Position numbers and translations under genes: made by a program. From the NCBI GenBank assembly GCA_947172415.1, contig OX359193.1:7000501-7064500 (forward strand): a stretch of 64,000 bases of DNA, read 5' to 3'. Source of the DNA: Chondrosia reniformis. Taxonomy: Eukaryota > Porifera > Demospongiae > Chondrillida > Chondrillidae. Below the pieces are notes generated by a model. The model saw nothing but the letters and a program-made list of their open reading frames with translations. It searched no databases and was not told where the DNA came from. How positions within the stretch are numbered: the stretch's first letter is position 1; every line of letters starts with the position of its first letter. Positions 1 through 10,650 of the stretch are shown here, piece by piece.

Positions 1-1351
1 AATCAAAGTAGCTACTTACCTACTGGATCTTCCTGTACAGCACTTTGTTTAGGGGCGGGGCAGGGGGATTGCCCTCCCCCTTGATAAAAGTAGTAAATAA
101 ACATGTTTGACTCTCTCAATATTTGTTTTTCCCTCCTTCCTTGTATATAGAACCATGATACATACTGGGTATATGTTTATTATATGTCTCCAGCTGAGAT
201 TGATAACCTTAATAACATTCATTGGTTTAGGGAGTGTCTTAAGCCTGCCAGTTGGTCTTTACCACAAAGCCTGTGTGGGAATCACAACACTCAGTCCTTT
301 CTTCTATTATATGTAGTGTACTGCATATGTATACATATAGTACTGTATGTACTGCAGTTTATATGTACAGGCATACATCTGGATATTAATAATTCTATAC
401 ACAGACAATAATTACATATTATACGTATATATAGTCACTGTTAGTGTAATAATTGGTCTGTTTATGGACATGTTCAAATGTCCCATTCCAAAGTGCTACC
501 CACTATTGCATCTGTTCACTGTTCACAGTCATTAAGGAGACTTAATGGATAAAAGTTTTATATTCCGCTGCCTTAGAACATGGGGTTTTTAATCTTGTAA
601 GTAGCACCTGTAGTAACGGTGTTCATTTCCTTTTGGGCTAACGTTTCATTTGTAGGAAGTTTCAATTAGATACAACTGACCTTCCTAATTGTTTATTTTT
701 GGATAGCTCCTGCATTCCATGAAAAATCTAAGATACCATTTTCCTACATGCAATATGCCTATTCTGTAAAAGAGCCTATAGGGGAACTAAACCTGAAGAG
801 AGCTTTTGGATGAGGATACAGGAGTCTTTTCCCTTCTTTCATCATCTTCTCCACTGGGTCAGACAGCCGTTTCTGGGAATTCTACCCTTCATCAATGATC
901 CTGGGAGTCCTTGTCTTTTCTTTATCTTGATCTTCTGTGAATCCATGCACTCCTGATGTATACAAGTACATACGTATGTATGAAAGTAGGAAGTTAATTA
1001 CACAAAGGTAGTACAAAGACTATGATGAATGATTCTAATTATTTATTTGGTACGTAATTTATGTGAATATATCAGGATTTCACTTAAAATACCACAAGGA
1101 AAAGATTGATTGATTGGATACCACAAGAGAGGGAGGCAAAATACAAGTTTTAAGGCAACCTAGTTCTATATGTTTATTTGCTATTAAAATTTGGCAATTT
1201 GACCTTCTCTAAGAGGAAAATTAAATTTTAAGAGAAGCAAATTGTCCCCTATAGAAAGTCTGTATATAATACATACGTATGTGTGTGTGTGTGCATAGTG
1301 GCATGCATGTATTTAGTCTTTACTGTTGTTTGCAACTGACACTTTGTGTAG
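1..1351. other. Intron of the DLG gene, no exon recognised
   Basis: The first recognisable DLG exon begins at 1352 in the middle of a codon, so this stretch should be intronic and the gene's 5' exons (most of the L27 domain and the start codon) should lie off the left edge. I looked for an L27-like exon on the plus strand and found none. It contains one copy of a dispersed repeat (718-947, listed separately) and several TACGTA palindromes; otherwise it is AT-rich unique sequence. Confidence 0.6.
718..947 (+). repeat. Dispersed repeat, copy A
   Basis: About 230 bases strongly similar to 8928-9166, in the same orientation. Shared landmarks are AAAAATCTAAGATACCATTT, AGAGCCTATAGGGGAAC, CTCCACTGGGTCAGACAG and TTCATCARTGATCCTGGGAG. 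The copies differ by small indels in a pyrimidine-rich stretch. A diverged reverse copy lies at about 45735-45870. Non-coding; probably a non-autonomous transposable element. Confidence 0.8.
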
Positions 1352-4300
1352 ACATTCAAGAATTCTATGTACATACGCTGGATGCGTCACTCCCTGAGTC
1401 TCAGAAGGCAGACCAGACAAGACAGTTGGCAGACAGATGGAAGACCCACTCTCCAGTGCCTACTACACCAAGGGAGGACCAGCCTCAGGAGAGAACAGCT
1501 CCTTTTACTAGCAGTACACCGCAAAAGGTTCTCCCAGTTAGTTCATTTTAAACATTTTGTGGCATGCATGATGAATGCCTGGTGAATTAAGGCCATATGT
1601 TTTTGAAATGGTAATTTGTTTGGTGCAAGCACCTATACAAGTAGCTTGGTGCAACAATGCTTATGTGGACCCTAAAAGACATTATTCTTTGGAATCTCCT
1701 GGTTTACCGGTCCATTGTACATGCTAAGAGCCTTGAGATTTCCCATTCACTGTTTAATGGATTGCAGAATGTGTCATTTACTTCAAATGAGCCCAGTAGT
1801 CCTCAAATGGCTAAGTTTTAATTGTAACACAGCCTATTGTAGAAGAGAACCTTGGGCAACCTGGCAATGAATGGCAAAATACCTTTGTTAATTATAGCTG
1901 TAGCACTAACTGAATCAATATTCTGAATAGCATGTTTCTTGAAATTTTACCTATTTCTTAATTTTCATGATTATGAAAAAGTTAGCTAACGTACTGTACT
2001 GATGACGGATGTTATTAGAGTAAGTTATGTGCATATGTACGTATGTAATATATGTCTGTCATTCTCTGCGCAGTCTCCCATACCAGTGGTGCAGCCAACA
2101 GAGGTGAAGCCATCAGTCAACCATGTCCCTCCTGTACAGGACCCTAATACTGAGATGGTTGTCCTTCACAGGGTAAGTGCATCATCCCTTCTCCAACCAT
2201 CATGATGTACCCAAACATGGCAGTAAGGGGTGTGTTATATACGTACGTATGTGTGCCACTCTATATGGTCAGCCTTTTCATTGCTTTTTCAGATGTGCTG
2301 GTCACCGTTGCAAATACTGACATTCCTACTTTTTAAAATGTTTTTATTTAATTTCAGTGTCTAGACATCCATACCAGTGTCATCACCTTGTGGCTGATAC
2401 TCTTTCTCATTGTATTATTTCAAAAGACCGTGCAGGGCTGCATAGACCCCTGGGATTGATTTTTCCCTCTAGACTATTGGGAAGCTAATATAAACTGCTT
2501 TGACACTCTTATACGTACCATTGCCCCCCTAAATTTTGAAAATTTTTACACAATATACGTATGTGTATCGGTCATGCTGTAAGTACGTAAGAGTGTACAA
2601 GTACGTATGCATGTATCTCTATACGTATGTATAGGGCAATGAGGGCCTCGGATTTAGTATATCTGGTGGCACGGACAACCAGCATATTCCTGGAGACAAC
2701 TCAATTTACATCACCAAAATCATAGATCACCTTCCGGCTGATAGAGACGGAAGACTCAAGTGAGCATATTATACAAATTTTTGTACTTCTTACTTTAAGC
2801 AATCAATGTTGAGGAGTCTACGTACATTTTATTTGAAGCAAGAGACATTTACGTATTTGGCAAGGAAAGCATATCAAAGTATATTAAGTTTTGGTTAGCC
2901 AAATTTTACCAAAGCTTCAATGTTAGCCATCTTGTTTTGACATAAAATGGCTGCCATATTTACAGTGGGGTTGTATCCCTTCATGCATAGGTTGGATCAC
3001 AAGATCTTAAGTGTCAATAGTCGCAACTTGGTCAATGTGACCCACCAAGAGGCGGTCCAGGTACTGAGAGAGGCGGGGTCCACTGTCACCATTGTCGTGG
3101 CTACCTCAACAGGAATCCCTATCTCTCCTCTGAGAAAATCTCAGAGTCCAGTGGCTAGATATGTGAACATTGTCTTAATCAAGGAGCCAGGGAGGGGTGA
3201 GTGTGTTCTTGCATGTGAAATATTATTAAACTGTAGCATAAAATCTCTGTCTATTTTACGTAAGTATGGTACAGATGGAAGATGTGTGAAGACATCAATC
3301 AGATACCATATGCCTCTACAAATTTGTGTGAAGGATTAGTCTGTATATCTGTCTAAAAATCTTCTGTATGTCTCACTAGGTTTGGGCCTTTACTCTTAAG
3401 TACATAGTTGTAGCATGTTGAAAATGATGTGTTTGATTATTCGTGTAACGTCTCAAGCTAGAGAAGTAATTCTTAAATTGCCTTCTTGTACTCCTTCACA
3501 GGTCTTGGCTTTAGTGTCGCTGGTGGCACAGACAATGTGCATGTTGAAGGAGATGACGGCATCTTTGTTACCAAGATCATCCCTAACTCTATTGCGGATG
3601 AAGAAGGGACCTTGGCCGTTGGCGACCGGATCATCAAGGTGAGTAATTGTGGTTCCTTTCCTCAAAGACACACGGCTAGTGTAATATCCCCCTCCCTCCC
3701 CTTTAGGTCGATGAGAATAGCATGGTAGGGGTAACACATTCTATGGCTGTGGAAGTGTTGAAGGCCACACAGGGTAAGGTGTTTCTGGTAGTACAGAAGG
3801 GTGCTCTCCAAGAGATTGGCATCATGCCTGAGGGAATGCTAATTCAGCCAGAGGAACAAGTGGACGGGAAGCAAGCCTTCCCTCTTGATGTTGTGGAAGT
3901 TGAGGTGAGTTATGTAAGACTAAACCATCCCGATGCATTTACATAACATTTACATTTACATAACAGGATCTTATACTAGCCTTTTGTACGAGAATAAAAT
4001 CTGTTATTATCACACAATGCAGTCTGTTCATTCCTAATTAAGGGATGCGTACCTCCTACCTGGAAGCTTTGGGGAGAAAAGAAAAAAAGGAAAAATTCTC
4101 ACCCACCATTTTTTGTATCCAATTAGGTAGCTATGTATGTATATATGTCAGTGTGTAAGTATTTACGTAAGTAGATGTTTAAGTGCGTATTCACACAAGT
4201 ACGTAAGTAGGTGTGTGGGTCTTCATTTTACTTTCAATGTTATTCTAAGGTAAAGGAGGCTGTTGAAATTGAACCTTACAAGATGAGAAAGGTCACCTTT

Positions 4301-7030
4301 GAACGACCTTTGGGCACCGGCCTGGGATTCAACATTATTGGTGGAGAGGACCAGTATGGCATCTTCATATCTTACGTGGCACCGAGGGGTGTGGCAGATA
4401 AGAGTGGACTGATCAAGGAGGGAGACCAGATTTTGGAGGTGTGGCACATGATGAGTGTATTATATTATATCTAACATACCTTGGGTGTGTTAGATGTACT
4501 GTATATACGTACGTACTTTCAATAAATTATTCTTTTGAGAAATGTGCATGCATGTATGTACGTATAAGTACATATAAAGGGTTAGAAATGGAATTACGTA
4601 TGCATGTACGTAGATACGTACATACCGTGGTACCATAGTGTCCTTGGTGTATTGGTATGTACATACATACGTATGTATGTAGAAAGGTACAATCTGTTTT
4701 GTCTTATAACTCAAAAGTGTAATTTTACAAAATTCAATGTTTCATACACCAAGTCATCCAAATATCTATGAATTGTTCAACTGTAAAATATATGTCTATT
4801 CACGTAAACATGTCAATGATGAATACACAGTACAGACCACAATCTTCTGTTGTTCATTCTCTGTGCAGGTAAATGCAGAAGACCTTCGTAGCGTGTCCCA
4901 CGATCAGGCAGCCAAGTGCCTCAAGAATGCTGGGACCACAGTTGAGCTGTTGGTGGAGTACCGGCCCAATGAGTATCAACAGTTCCAAATCTTTGTGCAA
5001 GATGTCAAGGAGAATGAGCTAGTGCCTACAGGGTCCATAGTGCCCACACCAAAGAAGGAGTTCTACATCAGGTGTGTGTGTGTGTGTGTGTGTGTGCGTG
5101 CGTGTGTATACCTGTTTACTCTGTCTTGGCCTTCTGAAACCAGTTCTTAAATTACTGAATGGGTTGAATTGCGTTCCACTAATTTTCACTTTCTTGTCCA
5201 TCTGAAGGTGTTTGTGTAACTACGATGCTGACTCAGACAACACTCGTCGTGAAGCAGGCCTTAGCTTTGACCATGGAGACGTCCTTCATGTGCTGAATGC
5301 TGGTGATGATGAGTGGTGGCAGGCCGCTCACGTAGATGCTAATATGATGGATGGGAAACCAGGTCTCATTCCTAGCAGAAAGAGGTCAGCCTCCAATAAA
5401 TCAAATTTTATCAGTTTCTCTGTGTTTTCATATTTTTTCTGAAGTTTTCATTACCTTTCTCTGTGTTTATGTATATATATCTATGTATTAATTTCCACCA
5501 GTTTCTATATGTTTAATGCGAATGTGCATCACCTTAGCAACGTCACCTAATCCTTGTCTGTTGAATGTCATTTGTTAGGCTTGAGAAGCGAGTCAGGGCA
5601 CATGTGCATCACCTTAGCAACGTCACCTAATCCTTGTCTATTGAATGTCATTTGTTAGGCTTGAGAAGCGAGTCAGGGCACAGAAGAGGGCTGTCAATTT
5701 CCCTAGTAAGAAGAATGGTGATACTGAGGATAAAGTTGCCAAGAAGAGTAGTAGCTTTAGAAAACTTTTCAAGAAGAACCGAAAGACTGCATCAGATGAT
5801 GCTGTTGGAGATGATGACGGACCAATTCTTACTTACGAGGCAGTCAAGATTGAACAAAGTTAGTGATAAAGGCCATAAGTAATCATTTTGTTATTAAATG
5901 TTAATAACTCACCTTTTATTGTACATAGTATTGAGTATTGAGTAACCTAATATAGGTATTTACGTATACGTATGTGCATATACAACGATACTACAATTTT
6001 ACATATTTTATGTATTCAGAGGGTCAGGCTCGCCCTGTTATTATCCTTGGTCCTCTGAAGGATGACTTGAATGATATGCTGGTGCAAGAGTTTCCCGATG
6101 AATTTGCTGGTTGTGTTCCTCGTAAGTTCTCAACCTCCAAAATGTTGTGTGCAGATGAAGTAATGACTAATGACTTATGCACACATGTTATTTACAACTG
6201 AATATATTCAAATTTACAACTTAGTAACAACTTGAAAATAGGTTTCAGAATGAATGGATCCATTTATAGACTTAATTGGCCATTCCTTGTAGCTTTCACT
6301 TTACATTTCTTCCACAGATACAACGAGACAACCCCGAAGTGGAGAAGTTGATGGAAGAGACTACCATTTTGTTGTATCAATTGAGCAGATGGAGAAGGAT
6401 ATTCAATCACACCTCTTCATTGAAGCAGGGAGGTACAAAGATAATCTTTATGGTACCAGCATCAGAGCAGTAAAGGACGTCGCTGAACAGGGAAAGCACT
6501 GCATTCTAGGGGTCAGTGGGTATGCAATCAAAAGACTTCAAATGGCCAACCTTCATCCTATTGCAATCTGTATGAAGCCAACTTCAAATCAAGCATTAAT
6601 GTAAGTCCTCTATCTCAAAGGGTGTGTATAAACAACATTGTAGTGTTGATATTATTATTTATTGTTTACGCATGTTGTTGTGATTACAGTTAGGATGGTG
6701 AGCCTGTTAATGTTGTATACGTACGTACTTCTGGTTGATATCCATCCTGTAGGGAGGTCAATCCTGACCTAGCCTCTGATGCTGCCCAGGACCAGTTGGA
6801 AAAGGGTTTGAAAGTAGAACAAGACTTTGCAGAGTATTTTACTGGTCGGTTTCCACAAAGATGATGTTGCAACTATTTTTAGATTTCATTTTTTATTAGT
6901 CTTTCTACTTCCATTATATTTAGCAACTATTGAAGGAGACACACTAAATGAACTGTATGAGAAAACAAAGTTGTCCATCAAAGAGCAGTCTGGTTTCCAT
7001 ATATGGGTGCCCTCAAATGAAGAGATTTGA
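1352..7030 (+). CDS. DLG: Discs-large (DLG) MAGUK scaffold protein, 5' end off window
   Basis: Membrane-associated guanylate kinase that clusters receptors and polarity proteins at cell junctions. Fourteen exons are visible: 1352-1527, 2074-2172, 2635-2759, 2991-3196, 3502-3638, 3707-3904, 4250-4438, 4869-5071, 5208-5384, 5659-5858, 6020-6121, 6318-6600, 6753-6844 and 6924-7030. They join in frame for 764 residues to a TGA. In order they encode the end of the L27 domain (DIQEFY, as in vertebrate DLG1), a Pro-rich linker, PDZ1 (GLGFSISGG), PDZ2 (GLGFSVAGG), PDZ3 (GLGFNIIGG), an SH3 domain (GDDEWWQA), a basic hook, and a catalytically inactive guanylate-kinase-like domain ([10 protein letters not shown]-terminus [11 protein letters not shown]). 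This domain order is diagnostic of DLG rather than other MAGUKs. The hook exon has a duplicated 3' splice site just upstream (see findings). The start codon is not in the window. Confidence 0.95.
5072..5106 (+). repeat. TG microsatellite at a DLG splice donor
   Basis: A (GT)n run starts exactly at the donor after PDZ3 exon 4869-5071, so the 5' splice site is the first unit of the microsatellite. Confidence 0.85.
5522..5681 (+). repeat. 80-bp tandem duplication spanning a DLG splice acceptor
   Basis: Two consecutive 80-base copies (5522-5601 and 5602-5681) with one mismatch (CTG versus CTA). Each holds an intron end TTTGTTAG followed by the first bases of the hook exon (GCTTGAGAAGCGAGTC). The true exon uses the second acceptor and begins at 5659. 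Confidence 0.95.
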
Positions 7031-7862
7031 TGTTGAACTTACTTTCCTAACTTCTTTACGTACATTTTTACTGTGTAGTTATTAGCTAGTCTTCCTGTAT
7101 TCTGTAAGTATTACACTTGCCAACATCCCAACAGTCACATTGTAGCTTCCATGACTATTGTTCTAATGTTATTGTAGTACACTTAATGGATTGAGGACAC
7201 TTAACGACCTCCTTAATGTTGCCTATCTTTTAATGATTGAAATACAACCTTTGACTTATATATACTGCACATGACCAGTCATGCCAAGTTTCATTATGAT
7301 CTGAAGGTAGCTGTGATATAAATGTGATGACCACAGCTACAAGTGTGTATGTATTCACTGACTGTTCCACAATATCAAGGTATACGTATATACGTAGCTC
7401 TGACAGTTTAAAAGCAACTTGTACAAGTAGTATAGGTTATATATGTACGTATGTACAATAGATACAATTGGTACAATAATACATTCATACATACAAAGCT
7501 ACAATAGGCACAATGGTAAGGCAATAATCAGATTAATTGTGTTCATAGTGGGTTTAAAAGAGGTCGTTTTATTTTATTAATGGTACCTAGTTAACTTTCA
7601 CATTCGAAGATTGTATTGTATAATACCAAATCCCTACATACGTATATACTGTAAGTCAGTCTATATAGGAAAACAATCAACTAATTTTTAATATTAAAAA
7701 TTAATTCTGAATGGTAATAGATGAAATACGAAAGTTTACATGAATACACATCCCACAAAGCTACGTATGTACGTATATACGTATATATATATATGATATG
7801 TACTTACGGACCTTGATCTATAAATCAGAAGTACGTGGGTAATGTTGAACAGAAGTATACTA
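7031..7862. other. Intergenic: DLG 3' UTR and receptor 1 promoter
   Basis: No coding signal on either strand. AT-rich with many TACGTA/TATACGTA palindromes. Should hold the DLG 3' UTR and the promoter of receptor gene 1. No TATA box or terminator can be assigned with confidence. Confidence 0.5.
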
Positions 7863-10143
7863 ATGCTGCAGCTTGTCTTTTGTCTATCACTGACTATTAG
7901 ATCTGCAGTCACTTCAAAAACAACAGGTACATTTGTCTACTGTATATAGGAGCATTGCTACTAGTAGTATTATATATAAATGTGCTTTAATATTAGAAAA
8001 CTGTATATACAGTAGAACCTCGGTTATCCGAACCTCAATTAACCGGCTGGAGCAACCCAAGCGCAGCTTGTGGAGGAGTACGGGATCAGAAGTTCGACCG
8101 CTGGCGATATCAAAATTACATATTCATTAGGATGATTCACATATCCGGCCGTTTCACTTATCCGGCCATAGCTTGGTCCCATTGAGGCCGGATAACCGAG
8201 GTTCTACTGTAGTGTGTTCTGTTACATATGTGTAGTTTTAACGCAGGAGTAGACTTAAGTATATATATATATATATATAGTGGCACTGTTTATTAGAAGC
8301 TATTATACCAATATACATGTACATATGTAGCTGCCATATAAACATGTATGTAATTGCCATTTGCTCTTAACACAGTTAATTGTAGCCAATCAAATGAGTG
8401 CATACTTGTGTTGGCTGATTTTGAATTCTGCTGTAATGGCACTTTGACAAACCTATCACTGTATAAGGTGAAACCAAGTATCAATAAGATATTAATACTA
8501 CAGAGCAACAATAATACTCAACAAACACACTATACAGTAGTTGATGGAATAAACCTTACAGCCCAGCAGCTGCAGAGTACATCTGATATTCTCTCATTTT
8601 TAAATTTCAAATTGAACACCTTTGTTCACTCTGGCAATAAGATTGCTTTTGTCTTTCCCGGGCAACAGTCAAAAAAATCTTGTCAATGTACTACAAAAGA
8701 ATTGGCAGGTATGGTGCCAGATATTAATATCCTTACCACAAAGGTATCTGTTACATTGAACTCAATACCAACAAGACCTGAAGAAGCTTTAAGCTATCAC
8801 GGACCGGCTCCATTTACAGTTAAATTTGCATGCAAAAGTGAAGGTACGCAACCTTTTATACAACGCATGTCATCCCATGAATTTTGAATGTATGTATATA
8901 CATCTTGTGTGCATTATGACTCAAATATACATGAAAAATCTAAGATACCATTTTCCTACATGCTATGTCTATTCTGTAAAAGAGCCTATAGGGGAACTAA
9001 ACCTGAAGAGAGCTTTGGATGAAGATACAGGAGTCTTTTCTTCCTTCTTTTTCCTTCTTTCATCTTCTTCTCCACTGGGTCAGACAGCCGTTTCTGGGAA
9101 TTCCACCCTTCATCAGTGATCCTGGGAGTCTTTTTCTTTATCTTTATTTTGATCTTCTGTGAATCCTTGACATGTATGCATGTCATTTGCAAATTTGTAA
9201 TAATATTTAGATCCACTAACATCTGTTTTTTTATGTAGAAGTGGCTACAGGCCCAGGACCAGGTTTTAGCAAGCTGGAATTTCCGGCCACTATCATCGTA
9301 ACTACTGTCATATTACCAGTGCTTGTATTGATTGTCTTGTCAGTACTTGGAATACTGTATTGGAGACACAGGAAGAACAAGAAACAGGTTGTGAACTTGT
9401 CAGATCAACTTGAAAGTAAGGAGTTTCAGAATACGTGTGTTATAATTTAAACCAGTAACCATAGTAACCATTTATATGATTTAGGACCATCTCCTCAAGG
9501 AAATACTTCCTTGTGTGAAGATGAATACTCCGTACCAATGGACTGTATAGCACCACCTCCTCCTGTTTCTTCAAGACCAGTCAGGGATAAGGTAGGTCTA
9601 GATTAATATCATATGCCGCTATAATAAGTACATGTGCTCTCAAACATATATAGCAACAACATGGAAATACAAGACATGCAGATTGCTACCAATGTAGAAA
9701 CAATCATTCAACGGTGAGCATGTCTGTAAGGCTCTAACTGTTTCCATATCACCAGCACATTCATCTATATTTTCAAAAGATATGTGTGTTTCAGTTGATA
9801 ATTTGTTCTCCTAATAATGTAGGGAGAAATTGTATACTCAAAGTATCCACCTACTGCCCTACAGCCTCCAGTAGTGTCCAATGCCTACAGTACAGAACCT
9901 GTACTAGATAGTGCTAACAGTAGCTCCACACCTCAACCTGTGAAGTCACACACAGAAGACCAAGATGGAGATGTCAGCAAGGAGGAAGAGAGGAAGGAAG
10001 CCCTCTATTTTACACCTGAAAAGGGAGGGAGACTCAGTGAAACATCAAGTGACAAAGAAAATGATCCCAATGGGAAGACAGCCAATTTCTGTCCTCTCCC
10101 CCAGGAAATTGAAGATGAAGAAGGCCAGCAAGATATAAACTGA
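7863..10143 (+). CDS. Orphan single-pass membrane receptor 1
   Basis: Five exons: 7863-7926, 8376-8843, 9239-9415, 9485-9591 and 9823-10143, giving 378 residues. Exon 1 is a typical signal peptide (MLQLVFCLSLTIRSA). Exon 2 is an ectodomain of about 155 residues with several N-glycosylation sites (NCS, NGT, NLS, NLT) that I cannot assign to a family. Exon 3 carries a transmembrane helix (about residues 195-219) followed by basic RHRKNKK. The tail has a conserved VPMDCIAPPPP segment followed by RPVR, an SH3-ligand-like proline motif, and tyrosines in IVYSKYP and EALYF contexts that could be phosphorylated but do not match an ITIM exactly. The tail exons are paralogous to those of receptor 2, with near identity in the last exon. 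Function unknown; a signalling surface receptor is the inference. Introns 1-3 are phase 1 and the last is phase 0. Confidence 0.8.
8010..8209. mobile_element. pogo/Tigger-like MITE in intron 1 of receptor 1
   Basis: A 200-base element with terminal inverted repeats: CAGTAGAACCTCGGTTATCC at the left and its imperfect complement (GGATAACCGAGGTTCTACTG) at the right, flanked by a TA target-site duplication (8008-8009 and 8210-8211). No transposase ORF. TIRs beginning CAGT and a TA target are typical of Tc1/mariner-pogo non-autonomous elements. Confidence 0.9.
8928..9166 (+). repeat. Dispersed repeat, copy B
   Basis: Second copy of the repeat at 718-947, lying in intron 2 of receptor gene 1, about 8.2 kb away. 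Long stretches are identical (for example around CTGTAAAAGAGCCTATAGGG), with differences concentrated in a CT-rich block. No target-site duplication or terminal repeat could be fixed by eye. Confidence 0.8.
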
Positions 10144-10650
10144 AAGTTATATAAATTATTCCATGCATCAGGTATTGTTATTATCACTGTATATGTACTT
10201 CATAAACAAGTCAGTGTAAGTATACACCACACTTAGCACTTCTCGAATAATAATCACTACACCATTTTTCTTATGTTATACAAAGCTTTATTTACAAAGG
10301 AAACTCAATTTAGCTAATTTGTATTATACACGTACGTATATATACAGTGCAAGTTACAATATACTAAGGTAATCTAATATAAATAAATAAATAATTAAAT
10401 AATATATATATCTTTTCAGAGTTGAGCTATAAAGACTGTTCACATATACATTATATAGTTGATAAAGTTGGAGTTATTATAGTTATTAGTAGGAGGTGCC
10501 ACAATTATTAATTTAATTTCTGTTTCAGTAAATACATTCGTAGAATGAAGAGGAAACCGTATACATATATATAAATAGCATTTTAAGAAGCCCTTGCTGT
10601 GTAGTTGTTGGTCTGTTGGGTTGCAGTAGTTAATATTGAAGACAAGAAAT
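10144..10650. other. Intergenic between receptors 1 and 2
   Basis: About 500 bases of AT-rich sequence with TACGTATATA motifs and no coding signal. It presumably holds the 3' end of receptor 1 and the promoter of receptor 2. Confidence 0.5.

Noticed and set aside
184-535. Plus-strand ORFs as possible L27 exons of DLG
   Set aside because: No L27-like helices and no suitable splice phase to join the exon at 1352.
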